Shown: positions 18,873 to 27,887 of the stretch, in pieces | Layout: every line of letters begins with the position of its first letter | How positions within the stretch are numbered: the first letter of the stretch is position 1 | Assembly (NCBI RefSeq): GCF_017968885.1 | Contig: NZ_CP072913.1 | Span: forward strand, 620,001 to 684,000 | Direction: 5' to 3' | Source: Pseudomonas sp. Tri1 | GTDB taxonomy: Bacteria > Pseudomonadota > Gammaproteobacteria > Pseudomonadales > Pseudomonadaceae | DNA: 64,000 nucleotides | Notes under the pieces: generated by a model | The model's database searches: none | What the model saw: the letters and a program-made list of their open reading frames with translations, nothing else | What the model was told of the DNA's origin: nothing | Program-made: the position numbers and the translations under genes

Positions 18873-20270
18873 ATGAACGAAATCACCGCTCCCGAGCAAT
18901 ACGATCTGCAAACCGCTGCCCTGAAGGTGCCTCCGCATTCCATCGAGGCCGAACAGGCCGTGCTCGGTGGCCTGATGCTGGACAACAACGCCTGGGAACG
19001 CGTGCTCGATCAAGTCTCCGATGGCGATTTCTATCGACATGACCACCGTCTGATTTTCCGTGCGATCGCCAGGCTGGCCGATCAGAACATGCCGATCGAC
19101 GTCGTGACCCTGGCCGAGCAATTGGACAAGGAGGGCCAGACGTCCCAGGTCGGCGGCCTCGGTTACCTGGGTGAGTTGGCAAAAAATACGCCGTCGGTCG
19201 CCAACATCAAGGCCTATGCGCAGATCGTGCGCGAGCGGGCCACCTTGCGCCAGTTGATCGGCATCAGCACCGAAATCGCCGACAGCGCCTTCAATCCGGA
19301 AGGCCGCACCGCCGCCGAGATCCTCGACGAAGCCGAGCGGCAGATCTTCCAGATCGCCGAGGCCCGGCCGAAGACCGGCGGCCCGGTCAGCGTCAACGAC
19401 CTGTTGACCAAGGCCATCGACCGCATCGATACCTTGTTCAACACTGACAATGCCATCACCGGCCTGTCCACTGGCTACACCGACCTCGACGAGAAGACCA
19501 GCGGCCTGCAGCCGTCCGACTTGATCATCGTCGCCGGTCGTCCGTCCATGGGTAAGACCACCTTTGCGATGAACCTGGTGGAAAACGCCGTGCTGCGCAG
19601 CGACAAGGCGGTGCTGGTGTACTCCCTCGAGATGCCAGGCGAATCGCTGATCATGCGTATGCTTTCGTCCCTGGGGCGTATCGACCAGACCAAGGTCCGT
19701 TCCGGTCAATTGGAAGACGACGACTGGCCGCGCCTGACGTCAGCGGTCAACCTGCTCAACGACCGCAAGCTGTTCATCGACGACACCGCCGGTATCAGTC
19801 CGTCGGAAATGCGTGCCCGGACCCGTCGCCTGGTGCGAGAGCACGGTGACATCGCGCTGATCATGATCGACTACCTGCAATTGATGCAGATCCCCGGTTC
19901 CAGCGGCGATAACCGGACCAACGAGATTTCTGAAATCTCCCGCTCCCTCAAGGCCCTGGCCAAGGAATTCAACTGCCCGGTGGTGGCACTTTCCCAGTTG
20001 AACCGTTCCCTGGAACAGCGCCCCAACAAGCGCCCGGTGAACTCCGACTTGCGGGAATCCGGAGCGATCGAGCAGGACGCCGACGTCATCATGTTCGTGT
20101 ACCGCGACGAGGTGTATCACCCGGAGACGGAGCACAAGGGCATCGCCGAAATCATCATCGGTAAGCAGCGGAACGGCCCGATCGGCTTCATTCGCCTGGC
20201 GTTCATCGGTAAATACACCCGATTCGAGAACCTGGCGCCGGGTAGCTACAATTTTGATGATGATGAGTAA
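18873..20270 (+). CDS. dnaB: replicative DNA helicase DnaB
   Basis: DnaB is the hexameric 5'-3' helicase that drives replication forks. The 465-residue protein has an N-terminal primase-interaction domain starting PPHSIEAEQAVLGG and a RecA-like C-terminal domain. Walker A is GRPSMGKT at residues 222-229 (Lys228), and Walker B is IALIMIDYLQLM near residue 330. The ATG at 18873 gives the N-terminus known from other pseudomonads. The frame is open upstream to 18819 but that extension runs through the terminator-like hairpin. The ribosome site is weak. A REP cluster, not another gene, follows. Confidence 0.96.
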   Translation: MNEITAPEQYDLQTAALKVPPHSIEAEQAVLGGLMLDNNAWERVLDQVSDGDFYRHDHRLIFRAIARLADQNMPIDVVTLAEQLDKEGQTSQVGGLGYLGELAKNTPSVANIKAYAQIVRERATLRQLIGISTEIADSAFNPEGRTAAEILDEAERQIFQIAEARPKTGGPVSVNDLLTKAIDRIDTLFNTDNAITGLSTGYTDLDEKTSGLQPSDLIIVAGRPSMGKTTFAMNLVENAVLRSDKAVLVYSLEMPGESLIMRMLSSLGRIDQTKVRSGQLEDDDWPRLTSAVNLLNDRKLFIDDTAGISPSEMRARTRRLVREHGDIALIMIDYLQLMQIPGSSGDNRTNEISEISRSLKALAKEFNCPVVALSQLNRSLEQRPNKRPVNSDLRESGAIEQDADVIMFVYRDEVYHPETEHKGIAEIIIGKQRNGPIGFIRLAFIGKYTRFENLAPGSYNFDDDE

Positions 20271-20283
20271 CCTGTTTGGCTCC

Positions 20284-20414
20284 TGTGGGAGCGAGCCCCT
20301 TCTCCAGAAGGTTGCACTTCCCCTGTGGGAGCGAGCTTGCTGGCGATAGCGGCGTAACAGTCAGCACATGCATTGAATGTGCTGGCCCTTTCGCGAGCAA
20401 GCTCGCTCCTACAT
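20284..20414. repeat. REP cluster (one truncated REP plus an inverted pair)
   Basis: A partial REP (TGTGGGAGCGAGCCCC, 20284) is followed by a fuller REP (GTGGGAGCGAGCTTGCTGGC, 20325) and an inverted copy ending AGCTCGCTCCTACA at 20414. Base changes in each copy suggest decay. Confidence 0.82.
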
Positions 20415-20520
20415 TTGATGTGCGGTGCGCCACCGATTTCCGACCATAGCCGTCGGAATTGGTCAATTTTTGTGCTATATTCCGCGCCCGCGATTTTTCA
20501 TATTCATACCGGTCATCGAC

Positions 20521-22821
20521 ATGCAAGCAGCCAAGCCGTTATTTGACTATCCCAAGTACTGGGCCGAATGTTTCGGCCCAGCGCCGTTCCTGCCCATGAG
20601 CAGGGAGGAAATGGATCAGCTCGGCTGGGATTCGTGCGACATCATCATCGTGACCGGTGATGCCTACGTCGATCACCCGTCGTTCGGCATGGCGATCATC
20701 GGCCGGTTGCTGGAAGCCCAGGGCTTTCGCGTCGGGATCATTGCCCAGCCGAACTGGCAGTCCAAAGACGACTTCATGAAGCTCGGCGAGCCCAACCTGT
20801 TTTTCGGTGTCGCGGCCGGCAACATGGACTCGATGATCAACCGCTACACCGCCGACAAGAAAATTCGCTCCGACGACGCCTACACCCCCGGCGGCCTGGC
20901 GGGCAAGCGACCGGACCGTGCGAGCCTGGTCTACAGCCAGCGCTGCAAGGAAGCCTACAAGCATGTGCCGATCGTGCTTGGCGGTATCGAAGCGTCGCTG
21001 CGCCGTATCGCCCATTACGATTACTGGCAGGACCGGGTGCGCAACTCGATCCTGATCGACGCCTGCGCCGACATCCTGCTCTACGGCAACGCCGAGCGGG
21101 CGATCGTCGAAGTCGCCCAGCGCCTGTCCTACGGCCACAAGATCGAAGACATCACCGATGTGCGCGGCACCGCGTTCATCCGTCGCGACACGCCACAAGG
21201 CTGGTACGAAGTCGATTCCACGCGCATCGACCGGCCGGGCAAGATCGACAAGATCATCAACCCGTATGTGAACACCCAGGACACCGCTGCTTGCGCCATC
21301 GAGCAGGAGAAGGGGCCGGTTGAGGATCCGAGCGAAGCCAAGGTCGTACAGATCCTGGCGAGCCCGAAAATGACCCGCGACAAAACCGTGATTCGTCTGC
21401 CATCGGTGGAAAAGGTTCGTGGCGACGCGGTGCTGTACGCCCACGCCAACCGGGTACTTCACCTGGAAACCAACCCGGGCAACGCCCGTGCCCTGGTGCA
21501 GAAGCACGGCGAGGTCGATGTCTGGTTCAACCCGCCGCCCATTCCGATGACCACCGAGGAAATGGACTACGTGTTCGGCATGCCTTACGCACGTGTTCCA
21601 CACCCGGCTTACGGCAAGGAAAAGATCCCGGCCTACGAGATGATCCGTTTCTCGGTGAATATCATGCGTGGCTGCTTCGGCGGTTGCACCTTCTGCTCGA
21701 TCACCGAGCACGAAGGCCGGATCATCCAGAACCGCTCCGAAGAGTCGATCATTCGCGAGATCGAAGAGATCCGCGACAAGGTCCCGGGGTTCACCGGCGT
21801 CATTTCCGACCTCGGCGGCCCGACCGCGAACATGTACCGCATCGCTTGCAAGAGCCCGGAAATCGAATCCGCGTGCCGCAAGCCGTCCTGCGTGTTCCCC
21901 GGCATCTGCCCGAACCTCAATACCGACCATTCTTCGCTGATCCAGCTGTACCGCAGCGCCCGGGCCTTGCCTGGGGTGAAGAAGATCCTGATTGCTTCCG
22001 GCCTGCGTTACGACCTGGCGGTCGAGTCGCCGGAATACGTCAAGGAACTGGTGACCCACCACGTCGGCGGTTACCTGAAGATCGCCCCGGAGCACACCGA
22101 GGAAGGTCCGCTCAACCAGATGATGAAGCCGGGCATCGGCAGCTATGACAAGTTCAAGCGGATGTTCGAGAAGTACACCAAGGAAGCCGGGAAAGAGCAG
22201 TACCTGATTCCGTACTTCATCGCCGCTCACCCGGGCACCACCGACGAAGACATGATGAACCTGGCCCTGTGGCTCAAGGGCAACGGTTTCCGCGCTGACC
22301 AGGTGCAGGCGTTCTATCCGTCGCCGATGGCCACGGCCACCGCCATGTATCACTCGGGCAAGAACCCGCTGCGCAAGGTCACCTACAAGAGCGACGCGGT
22401 AACCATCGTCAAGAGCGAGGAACAGCGCCGCCTGCACAAGGCCTTCCTGCGTTATCACGACCCCAAGGGCTGGCCGATGCTGCGCGAAGCACTGACCCGC
22501 ATGGGCCGCGCCGACCTGATCGGGCCGGGCAAGAATCAGTTGATCCCGCTGCACCAGCCGGCCACCGACAGCTACCAGAGCGCCCGGCGCAAGAACTCGA
22601 CGCCGGCTGGCAGCCACAAGGTGGGCAAGGAAACCACCAAGATCCTGACCCAGCACACCGGCCTGCCACCACGCGCCAGCGATGGCGGCAACCCGTGGGA
22701 CAAGCGCGAGCAAGCCAAGGCCGCGGCATTCGCCCGCAACCAGCAGGCCGCCAAGGAACGCAAGGACGCCGCCAAGGGCAAAGGTCCGAAGCCAGCGCGC
22801 AAGCCTGTCGTGCCGCGCTGA
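20521..22821 (+). CDS. YgiQ family radical SAM protein
   Basis: This is a 766-residue member of the YgiQ/UPF0313 family, radical SAM enzymes of unknown substrate. An N-terminal cobalamin-binding-like region ([18 protein letters not shown], residue 40 on) is followed by the radical SAM cluster motif CFGGCTFC with Cys385, Cys389 and Cys392. A basic, low-complexity tail ([20 protein letters not shown]) runs from about residue 725. The ATG at 20521 gives [14 protein letters not shown], the start seen in related proteins. The open frame upstream crosses intergenic sequence. A terminator follows directly. Confidence 0.92.
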   Translation: MQAAKPLFDYPKYWAECFGPAPFLPMSREEMDQLGWDSCDIIIVTGDAYVDHPSFGMAIIGRLLEAQGFRVGIIAQPNWQSKDDFMKLGEPNLFFGVAAGNMDSMINRYTADKKIRSDDAYTPGGLAGKRPDRASLVYSQRCKEAYKHVPIVLGGIEASLRRIAHYDYWQDRVRNSILIDACADILLYGNAERAIVEVAQRLSYGHKIEDITDVRGTAFIRRDTPQGWYEVDSTRIDRPGKIDKIINPYVNTQDTAACAIEQEKGPVEDPSEAKVVQILASPKMTRDKTVIRLPSVEKVRGDAVLYAHANRVLHLETNPGNARALVQKHGEVDVWFNPPPIPMTTEEMDYVFGMPYARVPHPAYGKEKIPAYEMIRFSVNIMRGCFGGCTFCSITEHEGRIIQNRSEESIIREIEEIRDKVPGFTGVISDLGGPTANMYRIACKSPEIESACRKPSCVFPGICPNLNTDHSSLIQLYRSARALPGVKKILIASGLRYDLAVESPEYVKELVTHHVGGYLKIAPEHTEEGPLNQMMKPGIGSYDKFKRMFEKYTKEAGKEQYLIPYFIAAHPGTTDEDMMNLALWLKGNGFRADQVQAFYPSPMATATAMYHSGKNPLRKVTYKSDAVTIVKSEEQRRLHKAFLRYHDPKGWPMLREALTRMGRADLIGPGKNQLIPLHQPATDSYQSARRKNSTPAGSHKVGKETTKILTQHTGLPPRASDGGNPWDKREQAKAAAFARNQQAAKERKDAAKGKGPKPARKPVVPR

Positions 22822-22837
22822 TCCTTGAGCGACAACG

Positions 22838-22868
22838 TAAAACGCCAGCCTGAGTGCTGGCGTTTTGC
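22838..22868 (+). terminator. rho-independent terminator after the YgiQ gene
   Basis: AAAACGCCAGC...GCTGGCGTTTT forms an 11-bp stem with a short loop, followed by GCTTTC. It begins 17 bp after the stop codon. Confidence 0.88.
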
Positions 22869-22964
22869 TTTCTAGCGACGGTGCTGGCCGTTTGTTATCG
22901 TGGCGCCCGCCACAGCTCCTGTGTTGATAAAGATTTCACCCTCCGATTCTCAAGGACGATTCAT

Positions 22965-23891
22965 ATGAGCAGCGCTTCAACGGGCATCGGCATGGACCTG
23001 AGCTTCTCTCAGTTCATGGCCCGCAAACGCATCGAAAGCCAGATCAACCTGCCGCGCCTGTTTGCTGCCATCGACGCCGATCCTGGCATCGCCGGGGCGG
23101 GTGTGGTGTATGTCGATTCCGATTACAACGTCGTGACCCTGCGCGAATTCAAGCCCATTTGCAGCATCGCGCCCAAGCGCGTCATTTTGCGCGAGGCGAA
23201 AAAATACATCGCACCGCAGCAGTTCATCGATCAGGTAAAAAGCAGTCCGCGCGAGTCCAAGCTTGGGCTTGAGGCAACCAATGCCGGCTTGTCCTGTGTC
23301 GCTGCGGTGATTGGTTGGGTGGTGGTGTTCAGCGGCAGTGTCGCAGTGCCCTTTACGGCGGGGGCCAGTGCCTTTGTCGTTGCCCTGGGCGCCGCTGCCG
23401 CGACGGCCAGCACCGCGCAATGCGTCATTGGCGGGATGCGGGTGGCCAACGAGCTGACCAATCCGACTGGCAACGATGAGATGAATGATGCTGACTGGTA
23501 CAACATCGTGTCGCCGATCCTTGACGGCGTTTCCCTGGTGGGTGTCGGTGGCTCGGCCCTGACCACTGTCCGGCTGCTCAAGGCCAACAAAGCGGCCGGC
23601 ACTGGGAAGAGTTGGTATCAGTTGCTCAAGGGCCTGAATCGGCAAGAGCGAAGCAAGCTGACCAAGGAGCTGTTGACGCTCAAGGACCCGAGCCTGACCG
23701 CCAAGCTACTCAAGTTGCAGCAACGCGCCGGGGCCGTGCCCAAGCGTTATTCTTCAGCTGAAATCAGGCACGCGACGCTGACCCAGATAAAGGACTCCCT
23801 CGGCGGTGCGTTGGGTGTCATAGGCAGTTATACCGGCGATGGCGCGGTGAAGACTGTTGCCGTCGGCCTGTATGAGGAATTCACGGAATGA
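22965..23891 (+). CDS. uncharacterised protein with a glycine-rich hydrophobic hairpin (possible pore-forming effector)
   Basis: I do not recognise this 308-residue protein. Residues 1-105 are soluble, with an AGAGVVYVDSDYNVVTLREF segment near 45. Residues about 109-160 form two hydrophobic, Gly/Ala/Ser-rich stretches (VAAVIGWVVVFSGSVAVPF and AFVVALGAAAATASTAQCVI), like the insertion hairpins of pore-forming toxins. Another Gly-rich stretch (ILDGVSLVGVGGSALTTV) lies near 185-205, and the C-terminal third is basic and helical. There is no signal peptide. The start is the ATG at 22965; the frame upstream runs through the preceding terminator. The next gene overlaps by four bases and encodes a four-helix membrane protein, as in many effector/immunity pairs. 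The toxin idea is inference from layout and composition only. Confidence 0.75.
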   Translation: MSSASTGIGMDLSFSQFMARKRIESQINLPRLFAAIDADPGIAGAGVVYVDSDYNVVTLREFKPICSIAPKRVILREAKKYIAPQQFIDQVKSSPRESKLGLEATNAGLSCVAAVIGWVVVFSGSVAVPFTAGASAFVVALGAAAATASTAQCVIGGMRVANELTNPTGNDEMNDADWYNIVSPILDGVSLVGVGGSALTTVRLLKANKAAGTGKSWYQLLKGLNRQERSKLTKELLTLKDPSLTAKLLKLQQRAGAVPKRYSSAEIRHATLTQIKDSLGGALGVIGSYTGDGAVKTVAVGLYEEFTE

Positions 23892-24349
23892 TCGGTGGCG
23901 GATCGCTGAAGAGCTTCCTTGCCCGGTATTTTCCGGTGTTCATGGGCACCATTCTACTGGGGTGCTTTTCAGGATCAACGTTGCTCGTTCTGGCCGGGAC
24001 GACCTACTGGCGTGACCTGGAGCCTTCAGTCAGGGTTGACTATGTCGGCCTCGGTACCCTGGCTCTGGTGCTCGTGCTGGTCTTGGGCAACCTCATGATT
24101 GCGCGCGGGCGCACTTGGGCGATCTGGTGGGTGGCGGGTTATTTCCTGGCATGTCTGGTAGCGGTGTTGCCGATGTTTGCCTACCGGCCACATCAAGGCG
24201 TTTACCTTTTCGCTGTGCTGCTGCCGCTGTTGGGGTTGTTGTTGCTCAATAGCAAACGCCATCGCGAGATGCGCAGCAAACTGGTAGAAATCCGTCGCCA
24301 ACGCGAACTCATCATCCAGGCTGCCAAGGCCGCACGCACACGCCGCTGA
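23888..24349 (+). CDS. small four-helix membrane protein (possible immunity protein)
   Basis: The 153-residue protein has four hydrophobic helices (about residues 16-36, 52-70, 76-96 and 103-120). A strongly basic cytoplasmic tail (SKRHREMRSKLVEIRRQREL onward) follows. The ATG overlaps the stop of the preceding gene as ATGA, so the two are translationally coupled. No family is recognised. Size, topology and coupling fit an inner-membrane immunity protein for a membrane-active partner. A plain accessory membrane protein is equally possible. Confidence 0.75.
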   Translation: MIGGGSLKSFLARYFPVFMGTILLGCFSGSTLLVLAGTTYWRDLEPSVRVDYVGLGTLALVLVLVLGNLMIARGRTWAIWWVAGYFLACLVAVLPMFAYRPHQGVYLFAVLLPLLGLLLLNSKRHREMRSKLVEIRRQRELIIQAAKAARTRR

Positions 24350-24366
24350 GTCGATTCGATACCACG

Positions 24367-24385
24367 GCGCCACATTTATGTGCGC
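24367..24385 (+). promoter_or_regulatory. NtrC-like inverted site upstream of the transglutaminase operon
   Basis: GCGCCACATTTATGTGCGC matches the site upstream of ureE (GCGCCACAATATGGTGCGC, minus strand 51080-51062) at 15 of 19 positions, including both outer arms. It lies about 95 bp upstream of a -24/-12 promoter match, a normal distance for an NtrC enhancer. A nearby TGCACC at 24391-24396 could be part of a second site. Confidence 0.5.
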
Positions 24386-24469
24386 CTCTTTGCACCCGAA
24401 TGCGAGCATCGCGCGTTTTTAGTGCTCTACTGCCTTGAGTAGACCAAGAAAGTGTCCGGCCTGCCTGCA

Positions 24470-24484
24470 TGGCATAAGTCTTGC
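24470..24484 (+). promoter_or_regulatory. putative sigma-54 (-24/-12) promoter
   Basis: TGGCATAAGTCTTGC has the invariant GG and GC at exact -24/-12 spacing and matches TGGCAC-N5-TTGC except for one C-to-T change. The predicted start is near 24496, giving a leader of about 28 nt before the GTG codon at 24524. Confidence 0.6.
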
Positions 24485-24523
24485 GCCGCTTTCGATAACG
24501 CCCAGGCTCGCAGGAGGCACGCT

Positions 24524-27500
24524 GTGTCGATCCATGTCGCATTGCATCATGTCACGCATTACCGCTACGACCGCGCTGTCGAGCTCGGCCCGCAGATTGT
24601 TCGCCTGCGCCCGGCAGCCCACAGCCGTACGCGGATTCTGTCGTATGCGCTGAAGGTCTCGCCGGATCAGCACTTCATCAATTGGCAGCAGGATCCCCAG
24701 GGCAACTATCTGGCGCGGCTGGTGTTCCCCGAGAAAACCCGGGAGCTGCGGATCGAAGTCGATCTGCTGGCGGAAATGGCGGTGTTCAACCCGTTCGATT
24801 TCTTCCTTGAGCCTTACGCCGAGAAAATCCCGTTTTCCTACGCCGCCGATGAGCGCAAGGAGCTGGCGCCGTACCTGGAAACCCTGCCGCTGACGCCCAG
24901 GTTCCAGGCTTATCTGGACGGCATCGATCGCACGCCGCTGCCGGCGGTGGATTTTCTGGTGGCGCTCAACCAGCGCCTGAGCGAAGACATCAACTACCTG
25001 ATCCGCATGGAGCCCGGCGTCCAGACACCGGAGCATACCCTTGAGCACGCGTCCGGTTCCTGCCGCGATTCGGCCTGGTTGCTGGTGCAGTTGTTGCGCA
25101 ACCTTGGCCTGGCGGCGCGTTTCGTGTCCGGTTACCTGATCCAACTGACCGCCGATGTGAAAAGCCTCGATGGGCCGTCCGGAACCGAGGTCGACTTTAC
25201 CGACCTGCATGCCTGGTGCGAGGTGTACCTGCCCGGTGCCGGCTGGATCGGCCTGGATGCGACGTCCGGGTTGTTCGCTGGCGAAGGGCACATCCCATTG
25301 GCTTGCAGTCCCGATCCATCTTCGGCGGCGCCTATCAGTGGTTTGGTGGAACCTTGCGAGTGCGAGTTCAGCCACGAAATGTCCGTGGAGCGGATCTGGG
25401 AAGCGCCGCGAGTAACCAAGCCCTACACCGAAGAGCAATGGCAGGCGATTCAGGCACTGGGTCACCAGATCGATGCCGACCTGCTGGAGGGCGACGTGCG
25501 CCTGACCATGGGCGGCGAACCGACCTTTGTGTCCATCGATGACCCGGATGGCGCCGAGTGGAACACCGCCGCCCTCGGGCCGGACAAGCGCCGGCTCTCG
25601 GCCGAGCTGTTCCAGCGCATGCGCAAGCACTATGCACCCAAGGGGCTGGTGCATTTCGGCCAGGGCAAGTGGTACCCGGGCGAGCAATTGCCGCGCTGGT
25701 CGCTCAACTGCTATTGGCGGCGTGATGGGGTGCCGATCTGGCACAACAGCGCATTGATCGCCGACGAGCAGCAGGACTACGGCGCCGATGGTGAGCTGGC
25801 CGGGCGTTTTCTGACGAGTGTCGCCGAACGCCTGAAAATTCCTGCGCGATTCGTGTTCCCGGCCTACGAAGACAATTTCTATTACCTCTGGCGCGAAGGC
25901 GCATTGCCGTCGAATGTCACGGCCGAGGATCCGCGTCTGGAGGACGCGCTGGAGCGGGCACGCCTGCGCAAGGTCTTCAGCCAGGGCCTGGACAAAGTGA
26001 TCGGCCAGGTCCTGCCGCTGGCCCGCACCGCCAAGGGTGATCAATGGCAAAGCGGTCGCTGGTACCTGCGGGACAACCACTGCCGATTGGTGCCGGGGGA
26101 TTCGCCCCTGGGCTATCGCCTGCCATTGGCATCCCAACCTTGGGTCACGGCGGCCGAGTACCCATTCATCCATCCCACCGACCCGAACCAGGATTTGCCC
26201 GAGTTGCCCGACACCGAGCGACTGGGCCGCCACGGCGAGCCGGCGACCGAGCAGGATCGGGTTCCGGAGATCGACAAGTCCGCCGATTGGCTGACCCGCA
26301 CCGCCTTCTGTGCCGAGGCCCGGGAAGGTCGGTTGTACCTGTTCATGCCACCGCTGGAGCGGGTCGAGGATTATCTGGAGCTGGTCAGCGCCATTGAGGC
26401 GACGGCCGAGGAGCTGCAATGTCCGGTGCTGCTGGAAGGCTATGAGCCACCGAGCGATCCGCGCCTGAGCAACTTCCGCATCACTCCCGATCCAGGGGTG
26501 ATCGAGGTCAACGTGCAGCCATCGGCGACGTGGGATGAGTTGGTCGAGCGCACTGAGTTTCTATATGAGGAGGCGCGACAGACCCGGCTGACCACCGAGA
26601 AATTCATGATCGATGGCCGGCACACCGGCACCGGCGGCGGTAACCATTTCGTACTGGGTGGGGCGACACCCGCTGACTCACCGTTCCTAAGGCGTCCCGA
26701 CCTGCTGCGCAGCCTGATCAGTTACTGGCATAACCACCCGTCGCTGTCCTACCTGTTTTCCGGATTGTTCATCGGCCCGACCTCCCAGGCGCCTCGGGTG
26801 GACGAGGCGCGCAACGACGCCTTGTACGAGTTGGAAATCGCTTTCGCGCAAATGCCCCAGCCCGGCGAGCAATGCCCGCCCTGGTTGGTCGATCGGCTGT
26901 TGCGCAACCTGTTGATCGACGTGACCGGCAACACCCATCGCGCCGAATTCTGCATCGACAAGCTCTATTCGCCGGACGGCGCCACCGGGCGTCTCGGCCT
27001 TTTGGAATTGCGGGCATTCGAGATGCCGCCCCACGCGCGCATGAGCCTGGCCCAGCAATTACTGCTGCGGGCGTTGGTGGCGCGGTTCTGGCGTGAACCC
27101 TATGCGCCAGCGAAACTGGCGCGCTGGGGCACCGAACTGCATGATCGCTTCCTGTTGCCACACTTCATCGAACAGGATTTTGCCGACGTCATCGCTGAAC
27201 TGAACGCCGCTGGCTACCCCCTGCGGGCTGAATGGTTCGCCGCCCATCTGGAGTTCCGCTTCCCCAAGGTAGGCGACTACGCAGTCGGCGGTATCGAGCT
27301 GCAATTGCGCCAGGCCCTCGAGCCCTGGCATGTGTTGGGGGAGGAGGGCGCGGTGGGCGGTACCGTGCGTTATGTGGACTCGTCCCTGGAGCGCCTGCAG
27401 GTCAAGCTCAGCGGCCTGGCGCCGCAACGCTACCTGCTGACGTGCAATGGCGTGCCCGTGCCGTTGCAACCCACCGGGCGGGTCGGCGAGTTCGTCGCCG

Positions 27501-27799
27501 GGGTGCGTTTCCGGGCCTGGCAACCGGCCAACTGCCTGCAGCCGACCATCCCGGTGCACGCGCCGCTGGTCTTCGATCTGCTCGATACCTGGATGCAACG
27601 TTCCGTGGGCGGTTGCCAGTATCACGTGGCCCATCCGGGCGGGCGCAACTACGACAGCCTGCCGGTGAATGCCAACGAAGCCGAGAGCCGGCGGATGGCG
27701 CGTTTCTTCCGTCTCGGACACACGCCGGGGAAACTTCCGATTCCCAGCCTGGCAATGGATGACGAGTTTCCTCTCACGCTCGATCTGCGACGGTTCTGA
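24524..27799 (+). CDS. transglutaminase-like protease fused to DUF2126
   Basis: This 1091-residue protein combines an N-terminal Bact_transglu_N beta domain (residues 1-80), a papain-like transglutaminase core and a very large C-terminal DUF2126 region (about 290-1091). The catalytic triad is visible as Cys180 (SGSCRDSAW), His229 (DLHAWCEV) and Asp245 (IGLDATSG). DUF2126 is related to carboxylate-amine ligase/glutamine-synthetase-like folds, and the segment GRHTGTGGGNHFVLGG near residue 705 looks like its active-site region. The start is a GTG with a strong AGGAGG at 24512-24517. It heads an operon with an ATP-grasp/alpha-E protein and a second transglutaminase. The family was predicted by others to make and cleave peptide-like amide bonds, but no substrate is known. 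Confidence 0.92.
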   Translation: MSIHVALHHVTHYRYDRAVELGPQIVRLRPAAHSRTRILSYALKVSPDQHFINWQQDPQGNYLARLVFPEKTRELRIEVDLLAEMAVFNPFDFFLEPYAEKIPFSYAADERKELAPYLETLPLTPRFQAYLDGIDRTPLPAVDFLVALNQRLSEDINYLIRMEPGVQTPEHTLEHASGSCRDSAWLLVQLLRNLGLAARFVSGYLIQLTADVKSLDGPSGTEVDFTDLHAWCEVYLPGAGWIGLDATSGLFAGEGHIPLACSPDPSSAAPISGLVEPCECEFSHEMSVERIWEAPRVTKPYTEEQWQAIQALGHQIDADLLEGDVRLTMGGEPTFVSIDDPDGAEWNTAALGPDKRRLSAELFQRMRKHYAPKGLVHFGQGKWYPGEQLPRWSLNCYWRRDGVPIWHNSALIADEQQDYGADGELAGRFLTSVAERLKIPARFVFPAYEDNFYYLWREGALPSNVTAEDPRLEDALERARLRKVFSQGLDKVIGQVLPLARTAKGDQWQSGRWYLRDNHCRLVPGDSPLGYRLPLASQPWVTAAEYPFIHPTDPNQDLPELPDTERLGRHGEPATEQDRVPEIDKSADWLTRTAFCAEAREGRLYLFMPPLERVEDYLELVSAIEATAEELQCPVLLEGYEPPSDPRLSNFRITPDPGVIEVNVQPSATWDELVERTEFLYEEARQTRLTTEKFMIDGRHTGTGGGNHFVLGGATPADSPFLRRPDLLRSLISYWHNHPSLSYLFSGLFIGPTSQAPRVDEARNDALYELEIAFAQMPQPGEQCPPWLVDRLLRNLLIDVTGNTHRAEFCIDKLYSPDGATGRLGLLELRAFEMPPHARMSLAQQLLLRALVARFWREPYAPAKLARWGTELHDRFLLPHFIEQDFADVIAELNAAGYPLRAEWFAAHLEFRFPKVGDYAVGGIELQLRQALEPWHVLGEEGAVGGTVRYVDSSLERLQVKLSGLAPQRYLLTCNGVPVPLQPTGRVGEFVAGVRFRAWQPANCLQPTIPVHAPLVFDLLDTWMQRSVGGCQYHVAHPGGRNYDSLPVNANEAESRRMARFFRLGHTPGKLPIPSLAMDDEFPLTLDLRRF

Positions 27800-27887
27800 G
27801 TCTTACGCGACGCCTGGATATTTCAACTATCCGGGCGTCATGCGCTTGCGCTAGTCTCACCTTTCATTGCCGTCTGCCGAGCTTTCC

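Noticed and set aside
20539..22713. 724-codon minus-strand open frame opposite the YgiQ gene
   Set aside because: It is antisense to a clear radical SAM gene with an intact cluster motif. Long antisense frames are common in high-GC genomes.
24452..24523. Upstream start for the transglutaminase-DUF2126 gene
   Set aside because: It would start upstream of the -24/-12 promoter match. The GTG at 24524 has AGGAGG at ideal spacing and gives the family N-terminus.
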